Numbered from the stretch's first letter, positions 16,001 through 28,559 are shown. The stretch is DNA of 64,000 nt from Tubulanus polymorphus (GCF_964204645.1 NC_134026.1:27112650-27176649); one strand, 5' to 3'. Numbers and translations are program-made. Notes: a model not told the origin generated them from the sequence alone.

Positions 16001-18934
16001 ATGGACTCATTGAACGTTGCTTTTTAGTCTTTTTGCACAAACTCTATCTTTCGACTTAACCTTTAACTGCAAACCGGGATATATGGAGAATACAGACCTT
16101 TCTAAAGGTAATTCCAGTAATAAAGAATTACTTTTTCCGATATAATTCACATCGCATCATATATAAACGTTTTGACTGAGTGAATTGACAATTGCGAAAA
16201 ACACAAAGAATCTTTAATTCAATTCTAGCGCTCGGTCACGCATTAAATTATTCGGAAGGTGAATCGTTAACAAATTAACGATTGCGGCGCTGTTGTCTCT
16301 TCAAACCACGCCCTGTACTTGCTTTTTGCCTAATACGGATCATGCCCGTATCCATCAATTTGACTACATCCTATGTGATTCGGTATAAATAACGCGTAAA
16401 TCGACCGCCGCGTTCGTCAGGTAATGTTCACCAACTATAATCAGTCCTATTAGTCGAGTCCGTTGCCATGACACTACCACGAATGGGCCCCAAATGCGAC
16501 ACACCCTGAGTTGTTGGGATTATCTATATCTACACCGTTTAGCAGACTCCTTATAATTATCTATCACATCTGACGTGGGATAACATCCACAAGTTCAGCT
16601 ACGCGCGCATATAGATATTGAAATGAATTATCTAACGTAACGAGAGAAAATGATATTATGAGCTACAGTATTCTGATCTCTATCTGATAAGAAAGGAAAA
16701 GGATAAAGATCCTGACCGATGGCTTAATCCGTTAGCCGGCCTTTTATCGGGGATTGTAAAAATGCTGAGATGTCTAAGCCGAAACACTAGTAGCGCTCTA
16801 TCTGAATTTAATTGTCCCATCAAAACGATATATTCTTAAAAGGACATCTAGATTATTGAATCAAATGAACGAGCCATTCTTGGGAATTTAGTTTTTCGAG
16901 GCCATCTGCCAAATTTCTATTTCAGTTCAATTGCTAACTAGTGTTAAACAAGAATGCTGTCAACAAATATTAATTAAAATGTGGAAATTGGAACGGACGG
17001 AATCTATTTCAGCAGTTCATTAGCGCCGCAGAAACTGATAATTGAAACTCCATGGACACGTCCCATAACAAAACTCTAAATGGTATCAACTTTTGCCGGA
17101 ACCGTAAAACCCCAGTCAACGAACAAATCAAAGGAACAGATTTCTCGTGTATCCTCTTTGACTTGGAGTGGTTTTTAGTCGCTCGCTGACGAAACGACAA
17201 AGACCAAATGGGATGTGAGATCGATCATGGTAGATGCGAGTAAAATGGCTACAAGGCATGTAATCATCCGGTATCATCACAATGTAACATGGGTGTGGTC
17301 CATTCAATTTAGCGTATATGCGTGTATAGACATACCTCCCGTCGACACTATCCCGAACAAAAACCATACATCTTTTTGCAATAAATGATTATGAAAATGA
17401 TACAGCGATAAAATACAACCATCTACAGAACATGTTACTTATAATCAATTTATTCCAATGAAAGAAAACGAGAAAAAAAAACATACGAAAAGATGCCTTC
17501 ATCGGTAAAATCCATAGACTTATATATCATGAGACCAATTACTCTGGAGAATTAGATCCTTTGGAAAAATTTATCATTTTAGCAATTAGGCTAGAAAATG
17601 ATTCCTTGTTTCGCCTAATCGGCCGGGTCATTTTGTAAATCGCAATGAAATTTGGTATTTGTTCATTTATATAGCTGCCGGGCATGTTATGGTTAGCTTG
17701 ATATGGTTAGGCGGCCGGCCGGGTCAACTTTTAAGCTGAGCAGAAAGGAGAAACAAGGCATAAATCTCTTTGAGCCTTAATTAAGGTATCAATTTGTGAG
17801 TTTCTGGGACCGTCTACGTCAATTAAACTTCGTCAATTAATTAACGTAAACGCTACCTGTATGAACAAGCTTCAAAAAAATCTTTTTGATGAATACTAAT
17901 TTGTAACTTCTTATTTTGCATCTTCGTCTAGATCTTTCCGCTGCGGACCGATGTCCGAGGGAAATATAGCTTCTATCATTCTATGGATATAAAATGATAA
18001 ATGATAAATGTATATCGAAAGGGGGAAATAGATTATACGCGAATTTTCAATCAGCGTTGAATCGGAAATGCCGCTGGTACAAATTACGAAATGTGATTAG
18101 ACAGGACCATCACCTGTCGCGTGCAGTTGATGGGACACTGCGGCGCATGTTTCAGGTATTACTAGGATGAATTCTACTGTAAATCAATGGTATTAGATTA
18201 CATGAGTCGATGTACGAATACTTTTTAGGTACATGAGAGAATGCGCCATATGGAGTTGATATCATCAACATCAAAATATTCTTCAAAATGCCGTTTTAAA
18301 AAACTCATCATCGGCAAACGACGACAAAGAGAGAGTGAGCGTGATGCAATGGTCACGTGGATGTTAGCATATTGCGTACGTAAGTACCATATTCAGCTTG
18401 ACAAGTTTTGATTAATAACCGGCAAACCACACAAAAATAAAGTATATTAAAATCATTATACAAATCCAACTACGTAATTATTTCGACACTTTCAGATGTT
18501 CATTTGTAAATGCTTTTTATGATTTCAATTATCTATTGAGTATTTCTTTTTTTGGAAACTTTTTCGTAAAATCATAATTTCTTTTTAAATAATAATTTTC
18601 GTTCTCAAAAAAGTAATCATCAAGTTCTTACCGTATGTTTTGTCGGAACGTATAGAACTTTTGTTAGTGGATCGTCGTCATCAAGTTCGTGTCCTTCTGG
18701 AGGTCCGATGCGGAACCCTTTCGCTTTCACCCAAAATCTGAATTTGGAGTTATCGGCTGAATTGTGTTCTTCGCCTGAAAGTGTCTTCACGATCCTGTTG
18801 TACTTTTTTCTAGTGACAGTTTTCGTTTTCCCGCTGTCACCGTAGTTTTTCAAAGCCCAGGCCTGGAAAATGTTGTACATCTCTAGTTTGACATCGTCGG
18901 ATACGTGAACGACTGTCGCTGCTGCTGAAGACAT
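1100..18934 (-). CDS. NOL4: Nucleolar protein 4 family (NOL4/NOL4L) protein, 9 coding exons
   Basis: Coding exons, 5' to 3' on the minus strand: 18934-18632, 8832-8680, 8554-8324, 3264-2902, 2772-2650, 2539-2336, 2113-1937, 1659-1362, 1266-1100. All have AG/GT borders, all phases join, and the sum is 2019 nt (672 aa). The match to vertebrate NOL4 runs end to end. An N-terminal block contains [15 protein letters not shown] (about residues 25-45). Exon 2 has [12 protein letters not shown] and KHAGQKRTY. Exon 3 has the [15 protein letters not shown] block with a CxxC pair. The most conserved part, [13 protein letters not shown] to [12 protein letters not shown], starts near residue 392 and is basic and helical. 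[19 protein letters not shown] follows, and the C-terminus is [19 protein letters not shown]. The exon 4-5 linker is acidic. The molecular function of the family is poorly defined; a nuclear role is inferred from the family name and the basic region. Gene identity is very secure. Which vertebrate paralogue is closer (NOL4 or NOL4L) is not resolved. Intron 1 is 9.8 kb and intron 3 is 5.1 kb; the other introns are short. Confidence 0.95.
3265..8323 (-). other. NOL4-like intron 3 (5.1 kb), no gene seen
   Basis: The intron lies between the exon ending at 8324 and the exon starting at 3264. Short open frames occur on both strands (for example 3425-3763 and 6938-7216), but none shows a recognisable domain or phase-compatible splice sites. 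A CpG-containing patch around 5720-6330 holds a perfect CRE (TGACGTCA, 5741-5748) and could be an internal promoter or enhancer; that is inference only. Confidence 0.6.
11592..11638. repeat. Perfect 13-bp inverted repeat flanked by 7-bp direct repeats
   Basis: Arms CTACGAGCAATTA (11599-11611) and TAATTGCTCGTAG (11619-11631) are perfectly complementary around a 7-nt loop. The palindrome is bordered on both sides by the direct repeat TTGATAC (11592-11598 and 11632-11638). The arrangement looks like a tiny insertion with a target-site duplication, or a transposon footprint. It is too short to be an autonomous element and its stem is too short for an ordinary microRNA precursor. Confidence 0.6.
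14960..15190. repeat. Possible short non-autonomous dispersed element
   Basis: The stretch begins with GCCTGCACAGGCCCG and ends with CGGGCCTGC, so the 8-mer CAGGCCCG is inverted at the two ends. The interior is AT-rich with several near-repeats of AGTGCCC. The terminal inverted match is short and no clear target duplication was found, so assignment to a MITE-like element is tentative. Confidence 0.3.
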
Positions 18935-19489
18935 GTTTATAGCAGTACGGCAGGTGAGAGTAGTGCGAGCGGGATGCAGGATGAACGAATGAGCGACCTG
19001 AGCGAGAGAGAGAAAGCTTGCGATATCACACCGGCCGGTATTGTCAGCTTTCAGTACTGATTAAATCCCTCGCGGCGATATTGGGACGAGAGATGCCGTA
19101 CGTGTAACCGGAGCCAATCAGGATCTGTCTCACGTCGATGTCCCATTACCGGATGGAAGATGTACTGAGTTCTGAGAGATAATTGAAGGGGATGCGATTG
19201 ACGCACGCCCTCCCGCAGGTATTTCAAAGCGCACTGAAAGCTCACTGAAAGCGGATTCGTAATAATTAAACCACATATGGTATCCTACTAAAACCTCTGT
19301 GCATCATGTTGTATCCGATCAACCCGTCAACTTTAATTCCCTTATCAACCAGTTCGGCGTGTATCATCTATTCGACATGGAAAGTCATGATTTAAGAAAT
19401 GTTTGCTTCGAAAAGTAAAATTATCGTCGAAAAGTGAAATTATCGTAGCTGATTTCTCTCGTTCAAACCAAATCATCGATGTTTTCCAG

Positions 19490-19800
19490 TTTCAGGGGGT
19501 GGTCTCGGGGTCCGGACCCCTGCCTTTCTGCTGAGGTTGCCCATTTCGTCATGACAAAGATATATACATGTATATATTAAAAGCCCTCAAATTTGACACT
19601 CATGATTTCATTTCGAAATTTGCTTCTTTTAGGTTCTTTTAGGATACATATTTTCAAAAATACATAACACCGAGGGTGGAATCAGTGGCCTATGAGATGG
19701 CTGCTTTAAACTAGAAATACCTTTTCTTTTCCTCTGCACCCGGCCTTCGAATTTTTAGAATCCGCCCTTGAAAGTATCTATTACTGTTTCTATTTACGAA
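19490..19800. repeat. Probable dispersed repeat with GGGGTCCGGACCCC palindrome
   Basis: A perfect 14-bp palindrome lies at 19507-19520 beside G-rich sequence. About 250 bp downstream is a CACCCGGCCTTCGA/CCGCCCTTGA segment. Such paired GC-rich ends around AT-rich filler are typical of dispersed repeats in marine invertebrate genomes; this is recognition by general texture, not by a family match. Confidence 0.3.
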
Positions 19801-19988
19801 TTAATCTAGAAAGTAAATATTGAATTCAAGAATATCAGAACGTGTATCATCACATCGTGCCGGAATAGAGAAAGTAACGTTCCAGGAGGCCACATCCTAA
19901 TCACCGTCCAGGTAATGCTGCCTGCATGCAGTGCACTGTATCTTAGCGTCTAGCTGGATAATTATTGTCGGATTATATTGTAAGTCTA

Positions 19989-20029
19989 ACCATGGACTCT
20001 AAAACGAAGAGAGTTTTAGAGTCCATGGT
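19989..20029. repeat. Perfect 17-bp hairpin (foldback) in the NOL4/zinc-finger intergenic region
   Basis: Arms ACCATGGACTCTAAAAC (19989-20005) and GTTTTAGAGTCCATGGT (20013-20029) are perfectly complementary around a 7-nt loop. The flanking 9-mer TCTAACCAT occurs at 19985-19993 and again at 20029-20037. Its reverse complement CCATGGTTAGAC also occurs at 15220-15231 inside NOL4 intron 1, so this looks like part of a dispersed foldback repeat. Confidence 0.6.
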
Positions 20030-20829
20030 CTAACCATAGTTAGAACTCTATGTTCCAATGGACAAACAACATGCGATATTTCAAAATAGTTTTACTCGAG
20101 ACGGGGGGCATGGGTGTGCCGAATGCTCCGTTTTGAAATCGAAGTTGCTTTGTGCCTGGTGAGGTATTGTTTACCTAAGGAATTATCAGGGGCGGTAACG
20201 GAATTTCTGTGTGTAAAGGTTGGAAAACGTTTCTCTGTGTGGTGACCAAATCTTCAAAATATTTTTTGGGGAAATCCTATAAACCCCCGGCTTTTGCCGG
20301 ATCACATTGAACTTTGATCGGTGCTCGGAGTCCTTCCATTCCTTCCAAATCCGAAACCTATAAAAATCCTAATGAAGCAACAATAGTGACAAATCACTCG
20401 TGCAGTAGAGGTGGGGTCTTGAATTATTCTAACATTTTGTTGTTTGATATTGTTTGTCTCCATCTTAAAGCCTAACGATATTGTTTAGTACCGGTCGGTA
20501 GGGCCTACAAAGAGCGTGACACATCGTCAGATATTTTCATACTGACGAAAAAGAAAAAAAATTGACTTTATTTCTAGAATGTCAGCTAACGAGAGATTTC
20601 GTGAGTCGTTTAGGCAAAAATCGAATATAAATTCATCCGTCGATTTGTCACGAGTTTATTAAGATAGGGGTCTCATTTGTTGAACAGATCACGAATCGAT
20701 TTCAATCATTCGACTTTATACAACTTTGCGGGTATCGCAATTCACTTGTATGTTCATAGTTCATCATTATGCCGCCGTTCTTTCTCGGTAACTAAACCGC
20801 GCGCTTCGGTCATACGACTATCTTATCAA

Positions 20830-20874
20830 TGACGTCACATTCCGATGACGTGTGTTTTTCATCATAATGAGTCA
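20830..20874. promoter_or_regulatory. CRE, half-CRE and AP-1 site cluster
   Basis: TGACGTCA (20830-20837), a TGACG half-site in ATGACGTG, and TGAGTCA (20868-20874) lie within 45 bp, about 1.2 kb upstream of the zinc-finger gene and 1.9 kb from the NOL4 start. Possible bZIP-responsive enhancer or promoter element. Confidence 0.35.
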
Positions 20875-22021
20875 GTGGTTGTTTTGGTCGCGCTGTCTCG
20901 AGATTGATAGTTGTTCTTGTAATCGGTTGCCGAACGGGCACGCGTCTGAGATTATTTGTCTAAATCGAAAACCACATTCCTGAAACGATGAATTTGTCGC
21001 ACCCGAAGCGCCGAGATCGTCCGCCAGTAGAGCGTAAGGTTTATTGTCGAAATACTATTTTATTATGCAACTAAAACCCACCCCAATGTAACGGCATGCA
21101 AAACAAAGAGAGACAATAAAGGTGCAGCGTCACACAGATTTTTAAGGTCCCTGGTTCCCGTTCCGAAAAAGGAAACCGGAATATTTCGGACGCCGGGAGG
21201 CCACGAAATAGATGATACAGGAAGTGAAACAAATTCACTCCTTGTTGGGTGTTTGATAAGAAATCCAAAATGTTTGAAATGAGTCGATGAGGGATCATGT
21301 CCAGGATGTCATTGTAAGACACCTTTTTGACGGCATGAGGCCGGAGTCTGGAATTGGATTCAACAATCCAAAGAAAAAGTCATGCAACCCAAATTGGGTT
21401 TCAGTCCTGAACGTCGAGCCTGGGTCTAAAATTCCACAGTCTTTCGGTACAAGCCACGATTATTTTGGCAAATTGAAAAGACAATACTAAGTGTGATACC
21501 ACGATGCTTTGCCATTAGGTCCGTCTGAGTGAGAAGTAGGTTCCAAAAACGGCTACATGTAAAAGAATTTCGAAAAAAACTAATGATTTGCAAAAAAAGT
21601 TTCATTTTTTCAATTCTCCCATTATTTGAATAAGATTCATCACAATTTTCACCTCCTTTTTTATTTTTTTCTGTATTTCATGTGGAAAATACTTATTAAT
21701 TATTTTTACTTTATTCCTGTTCTCTTTTAAAAATTTTCCCTTCGCTCTCCCACTCTTTTCTTGAAAAAATACGTACTCCAAGTGATTAAAAAAAGCCTTA
21801 CGTAGCATTTCAAATGATATCACATTTTCGTTTCATTCTCCGATTTGAAGTTTCATGCGTGGCGCATTTACCGTATCTAGCTGCAGTTCGCCACTGTCGG
21901 ACTCAGTGTTCGCGTAGAGACGTGTCATGGCGTCGATTCAGTACTGAACTGAGATGGGGCCAGGTTAGGCCTCAACCCCGTTTGCCGCAGGTTATCGGGT
22001 TATTCTAAGTGTCCAACGATC

Positions 22022-24443
22022 ATGGAGGACGTGAATTCGTGTATAGTCTGTAAAGCGCTTTGTGGGGAATCCGAATTTGAAGATGTCACCGGTTCATTAC
22101 TCGAAACTATCGTTAAAGTGAAGGTTTTAGCTGAGCTGCCGTTTATGCTCGAACCCGGAACTCTATCAAATCGAACTGACTTAAAGATATGTCGGGTATG
22201 TAAAGGCATTTTAGAGAAGATACAAGATAATATCAAACATTTAAAAGATCGAGTTGCTCGACGGAGGGTGAATTTTGCTCGTATGCAGTTCCGTCAGAGT
22301 CGCAGCGTGAATTGTGAAAGGGATGCCGACCACGGGCCGCATCTCTCGGCCGAGTTGAACTGTGACAGCGATGGTGGAAGTCGTGATAAGCTCGGATTAG
22401 GCTTACGTCAAAGTAGTAATGAATCTAAAGAGTCAAATTCCCCGTGTACTGTGCTCAGTCATACATCATGTGTATCCGAAACAGAACAACTTGATCAATG
22501 TAGAGAGGTGCGAATACGCGTACCGCCTTCTATCAATGCAACATTTATAGTTCTAGAATCATCGGACAATTTGACTAATGACAAAGCTGCTAACAGCGGC
22601 GGTCAAAATTTACTGAGGTCATTAATCGATCAAAATGATCCTAAAGTTACCGACGTCATCGCGACTGCATCTTATGAGAAACCTCACCACGTTAATCTCA
22701 ACGCATTTGAACAAAAAACGAAGCAGCCATTCTCTCCGATAACTACCGTTAAGAACGAAGTCAAACATCAAGCGCCGATTATAAACGTAACGTCGTGCGA
22801 CGATAATTCATCGGATTCAGTGCGCAGTTCGCATAATGGTCATAGTCTACAACACGCCGGCAGTGTTGATATTCCTGTGCATCATTCCAATGATATGAAA
22901 CGTAAACGACCATTGACAACTCAGTCTCGTTCATTCGATGAGGATAGTCGCGCGAAACTGGCGAGATTAGAACAATTGCAAACCGAGTCGAATACCGCAA
23001 GTCGTAGTTTGACGGCTAGTCCAAATCCGAATCATGCCAATAGACATGTCTTACTCTCGAAGAAACTCAGTCCAGATGTAAAAGCGCTTGATTTATCTTT
23101 GCGAACCCCGGGACCCGGACAGCCGTATACTTTATGCCCGAATACAGTTAGCCTCGCCTCTCTCTCACCGACTTTGTTACGTTCTATGCCTCTTCAACAC
23201 AACAAAATGTCTAATTCATTTGACAGTCTTACGACTCAGTTGAGTCATTCATTTGATCGTGGAGCATCGATGGAAAGACAGAATACTGAAGATAGCGTGG
23301 TATCGTTCAATTCAGAAGATCCGGAAAAAGAAAGCCTGCATGTTTCAGGTGAACAAGGTAAATTTCTTTATATTATTCACAAAACTATAAACATTGAAAA
23401 TTGGAAGTTATTGGAACAGATATTGAAAATTTAAAGTATATAAAAACAGCAACTTTTTGGCTGTTTCCTACCAATAGCCATCTTCAGATGGAAACAAGTT
23501 ATTCATTCCCTGTATCTGACATTTCAACTCAAAATATTCTGTTTGCAAAAGATTATTTATCACTTGAATTATTTGTCCTGTCCTTGGAAAATAACAAATT
23601 TCCAACTATTTTTCAGATGGTAAATACCCTTGTGAGATTTGTGGAAAAAACTTTGAGAAAAAAAGCTTTTGGAAGAGACACGTTGTATGGTACCATAATG
23701 ACCAAGCTTACACATGTCTTCAGTGTGGAGGCAAATTTGCCGAACGTTTTTCTTTGCAAATCCATGAATCACATGAACACGGTATGAACAGTACAATCCC
23801 AGTCAACGTACCTGATCAGATGCTTAATCAGACTCAATCTAGAGACAACAATCTTCAAAAATCGCGCAAAAAAATTCAGTATTGCGCCCAATGTCACGAA
23901 CATTTTACCTCAAAGTACGACTTGCTACGACATCGCGTAACAACCGGACATATGGGTGGAGCAGGCGGCGTGTGTTCAGATCGTGAAGAGGAAGAGTTGG
24001 TTAATCATACACAGAAAACAAAATCTAGTATGTCTCGTCTAAGCCCATCATCACTTATAACCCCCAAAAAACTGCAGCACTCATGGTCGGCAAATCCGTA
24101 TGATTCATTGATGCCTCGTAATACACTCACAGCACCGAACCCCTTAATCAAAACAAAAGGTGTTTCTCTGGATACGGGTCTCGCGCAGGCACCGATTGAT
24201 GAAACCCCTGTTGTACCGGTGACCACTGCAGTCGATGATTCATGCGATAATAAGGACCTGCTCGGGTTCAGAAATGTAACGATGGTGAAAGCAGCGTCAA
24301 TGGATTCGGGATTGAATCGAGGATGTTCACCAGCGAGCGACGAGATGGTACGAAGTAGCAGTATGAACGAAACAAATGAGCAATATGTCTACAGTAAAGA
24401 AGGTAATCATCTTCGTGTTTTAGAAGGGCCGAACGTTAAGTGA
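22022..24443 (+). CDS. ZAD-like and C2H2 zinc-finger protein (probable transcription factor)
   Basis: Two coding exons, 22022-23357 and 23617-24443, join in phase (G|AT) to give 2163 nt, 720 aa. The N-terminus has two CxxC pairs, Cys7/Cys10 and Cys57/Cys60, the second in ICRVCKGILEKI. Spacing and the following amphipathic helix fit a ZAD, the zinc-binding dimerisation module best known from insect C2H2 factors. Residues about 80-445 are low-complexity and Ser/Thr-rich, with a KALDLSLRTP segment near residue 355 resembling a CtBP-binding PxDLS motif. Exon 2 encodes three C2H2 fingers: Cys451/454-His467/472, Cys479/482-His495/498 and Cys535/538-His551/557. The C-terminal tail carries loosely repeated S-(L/M)-D-(S/T)-G-L motifs. 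The role as a sequence-specific regulator is inferred. I do not recognise a named orthologue; vertebrate ZNF276 is one ZAD protein to compare. Start choice: first ATG of the open frame, directly before the first CxxC. Confidence 0.85.
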
Positions 24444-24809
24444 CAGTAGCTCTGGCTCCTTGATTTGGACCTAGCTACTTTGAAAAAAATTTTGATCTGT
24501 GATCATGTTTGATGATCACACTATAAGTGTGCACTGGAGTTTAGAGGGTGTCAGTTGTTGGTTTTGTTATAGAGACGTCAGAGAAGTTGATTGGAATGGG
24601 TGTTGAGAAGTATTTGAATGTTTTGGTCACGTTGCAGGAGTAAGCTTTGCGCTTGCATACTGCATTTATTTGACTAGTTGTCTCAAGAGAAAGTAAAAAG
24701 CGAGAACCTGCCGATGGTTTGGATAGTTTTTAACAAGTCAAATATTTGTTCAGGATTTGCATGTAATGACAAAGATGAAATGAAAAGTATTTTTAAGCGA
24801 ATGATAATA

Positions 24810-24853
<44 letters not shown>

Positions 24854-27800
24854 GATTATTATTGTTGAAGCATTATTGTTTATTTCTGTTGTGTGGTAAT
24901 ATAGATTTTCATTTGCGATTCACTTGAAGTTCAATATATCTTCTAGGACAACACATACAGACTGTTGAAATGATTAAAGCTATAAATTCTTCAATCGATT
25001 AGTTAAATGTCACTGATTGATTTAATTATGCATTATTGTTACGAGCGGTTTTTGTTGATCTACTGAATTAGGACCATTCACATTATTGCACTGAGTGTTG
25101 TCAGAAAAGTTGTCATCCATTATTTCTATGTCAGATTATTCAAGACTGCCAGTCGACGATATCTATTCTTATTTCTAACATATATAACAAGTATTAGTAT
25201 TCCTAGATTTAAAGCATTTTAGAAATGTATATTTTAAGGAAATGTTAACTATATAATTCATTTATTTTGTTACCCTGGCAGATATATTATGGTGGCTCAA
25301 TTTTTTACCACAAAGAGTTTTAAATCAAGTTTGCTGATCAGTGAAAATTATAGATCGGTGTTTGAGGTGGAAATCATATCTTTTTTGGTGTCTTCAGACC
25401 TACAGTGTGTTAATGGATAATATGTTTTGCTGTTGAAAGATAATTTTTTATTCAAATGGTTAGTTATAGTCATGTACCATTTACAAATAGTACATGTAAA
25501 CTAGCCAATCAAAGTGTAACTGTAAGAAAATTTACATACTCAACGAGGTTTGCCAATTTCAAAGCTCGATTTGTACAATTCTAAAGAGTATCTTCCCGGG
25601 ATACGGGATCCTTCATTGTTAGCATCCTGTATCAAAATTTGGTATCCCAGCCTTCAATTCTTAATGAAGATAATACAGGAAAGAATCAAATTAAACATGT
25701 AATGGTGAAATAAGAAATGTTGTGTATCCTGTTGGGATAGTTTCATCTAAATTTTTAGTATCCCACCAAAAAATCTAGTACAGTAGATACTGAGATACTG
25801 AAGAAGTGTCAAGATCGAACTTTGAATTTGTATGAATTGTATGGAACATGGATGTTTGAAACATCAAACACAGGGTATATGTATAATAGTATATAGAGTA
25901 ATTTTTGATTTTCAATTTTAGGGTATGGTATAGATGAGTTGGAGATTTTTTGAAATAAAATGAATTTTAGGTCACTTATATATTTCAGAATTCAATCCTC
26001 CATATGAGTGGGATTTTGAGTGAAATGTTCTGGTATTTTGTTATTTGAGACTAAAATAGAGTCTGTTCAACAAGACAGAGTCTCCTCTCATTGGTGTTTC
26101 TTGTGAACTACCATTTTCGTTTTTTCTGATTACATCTAATGGACGTACACATCCATAATCAATCAATCAATCATTTGTTAAAGAGAAATGATACGATAAT
26201 TTTTGGTATTCCATTACTGACCTTTTATTAGATCAAACTATCGTAAACTTTCACTCTTGTCTTTAATGCTTCTGCTATTGATGTGTACCTGCGTATTCTG
26301 CCAACTTGATGATGAATGCCGGCAAGCCAAAATGTTTCAGCTGATAAGATTCTTTTTACTCAGTCGTGCATATCTATCAAATCTATAAACAGTCTTTTCG
26401 AATAATTTTTCATGCATGTATGAAAATACATTGCATTATCTAATGGAATATGGTTTCATTATCGATGTGATGTCAAAATCCAGGATTGTTAGTACATACT
26501 ACGATGCTGGTCTTTCACAGCTCATATTTCACTTCCAATAAATCAATTTTAGGACATTTGAAGAAGGCATATCATTATCGTATACGTAATTGCTAACAAT
26601 TCACTAAAATATTTTTTGACTGTCTATGGCATTAGGGAACCCACACTTCGCACTATGACATTTCATACCGATAAAAGCTGATAGTTGGCTGTATATGAAT
26701 TTCAAAGAAGAATGCGTGGCTTCAGTTATCAGATTGTTGTTGATGAGTAATCGTGATGTCACTGATCGTTCATGGTCTTTATGACAAATTACTCATCGTC
26801 AAAACGTCGAAGTGTCTTTACAGTCACAAACAGGTATATGCAGATTGCGTAGTCTCGTGTAGGTGAACGGAAATTGAGATTTTTATTTTGATGACGTCAA
26901 TGATATTGATGAAATGTCAAATTACTTGTTGTTTTCAATTCATCATAAACAGATAGAAACCTTGCCCACACAGATTATCAGACTCTTTGTCTGAGACAAA
27001 GATCACCAGTTCCAGTGAAGTGTAGTTTTCAACCGAATCATCCTTATCAGTACTTGTTGAATCAGGTAGATAAAGTACTAAGTATTCACTACAACTCATA
27101 GTATCATTTCATTGGATTACCTATGTCAATTTCAATGGCTAAAGGGGAGAGTCTGCTAGGCTTTTATAATATTTATGTCAACTTTGGTATATTAAACCTT
27201 ACTCAAATTTTTGAGCACATTATCCCTAATTTTTCTGTGCTACTCATTCAATTCATTTGTTCTTGAATGAGCTTCTATTTTCAGTTATGTCCTCAATTAT
27301 TTGTATTGAAGCTTTCTAATCTAGTCTCAAGGTTGGAAATCATTCCAATTTACTTTCAGTTCAGTTCAGTAAAAATCTGGTGAAATTTTAGATTTCAAGC
27401 TATTTCATGAACTTTTAATTATCTGATTGCATTGATTTTACATTAAGACATAAATAGCTACAGTTGAACCTTGTTAATACGACTCTATTTAAAGACGAAA
27501 CACATTTATTACGATGATTTCCAGCATGTCCGGGCCAAGATATTTATGTCAATCAAGCTTTGAATATTAATAAATAACCTGTTTAATGCGACAATTTCAC
27601 TTTAGCCCACAAGATTCCAGTATCAACTAGGTTCCACTGTATATCTTCATTCATAACTCAAAAAGAATTGAATAATCATTAAACTTGATGCTCAATTCAT
27701 GAAAAACATATGTCACTATTTCATTCAAGACTGGCATTTTATTTTGATATTTTGTAACTTAATCTAACATGTGTATGTATGTCGCAGTACCTCAATGACG

Positions 27801-28540
27801 TTTCAAAAGTAACCTGTATTAAAGGAGTTACCTGTAGGGCATTTCAAACAGATTTATTTCTGAATGATGTACCACCCAAAACATAATATTCGCTTCAAGC
27901 AGGATTGTACGAATATTTCAATTACTAGGCAACCTCCATGGTGATCTTTGATTACAGGGAAAAAAGATGGGTCTGCATTGAAAGATGATTCCTTGTATCA
28001 TACACTAGCATTGTGTTCGGGTTTGATAGATGCAACAAAAAGTTGTTCAGAATGTTTTATTCCGTTTTCTCAGTAAATTGACTCACTCTTCAGCGATGAC
28101 CCCGATGCTACTATAGGCTTTTGAAAAATTCTAAGAACAGCTCTGAATGATACTACAACTGAAAAGTTTTAACGAATGCTCGTTTGATCCTATTTTTATT
28201 TGATTATTCTGATGTAGACCTATATCGGCGAGTGATGGAGATTAAGTTATCATCTCAGCTGCCCAGTTCTAATTAAAGTTTCAAGGGTCTCCCAACAGAC
28301 TCAACTAAGTTTGTTGTGGTTTGTTGATGTTCCAGATATTGGTTTCATTATCAATGTAATTGTTTATTATAATGTAATGACTTATCATGTGTTAAATTAG
28401 TATGTACACCACGTTCCATGCAGTCTCTTACAAGATTATATACATATTGTCATGTATACCTTTTTCACTCCATGTAATGGCGAGCAGATCAGTATATGTG
28501 ATATTTGTTTAAAAAATAAACACGTCAATTAATGAAAATT
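24444..28540 (+). other. Long 3' UTR of the zinc-finger gene
   Basis: About 4 kb with no coding content follows the stop. A strong AATAAA lies at 28515-28520, with T/GT-rich sequence after it; earlier candidates exist (near 25951 and 27575). The UTR contains a pure (ATT)14 microsatellite. The actual end is not provable from sequence; the opposing SGK3-type gene ends on the other strand about 200 bp further on. Confidence 0.4.
24812..24853. repeat. (ATT)14 microsatellite
   Basis: Fourteen uninterrupted ATT triplets, followed after one G by further ATT units. Located in the probable 3' UTR of the zinc-finger gene. Confidence 0.95.
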
Positions 28541-28559
28541 ATAATGGTTCCTTGTTATT

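Larger units (their letters stand above)
8833..18631 (-). other. NOL4-like intron 1 (9.8 kb), likely regulatory DNA
   Basis: The intron separates the first coding exon (ends 18632) from the second (starts 8832). No frame inside shows a protein family. Much of the sequence is of higher complexity and richer in CpG than the other introns here, and it contains homeodomain-type TTAATTAA/CAATTAATTAA clusters near 17775-17850. That texture fits a regulatory intron of a developmental gene, but conservation cannot be tested from this sequence alone. Confidence 0.5.
18935..22021. promoter_or_regulatory. Head-to-head intergenic region between NOL4-like and the zinc-finger gene
   Basis: The two genes are transcribed away from this 3.1 kb region, so it should hold both promoters. 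It contains a perfect CRE (TGACGTCA, 20830-20837), a half-CRE just downstream (ATGACGTG), and an AP-1 type TGAGTCA (20868-20874), all within 45 bp. No coding frame with recognisable content was found. The hairpin and the dispersed repeat listed separately also lie here. Confidence 0.45.

Noticed and set aside
19989-20029. microRNA precursor
   Set aside because: The 17-bp stem and 7-nt loop are too short, and the core recurs elsewhere like a repeat.
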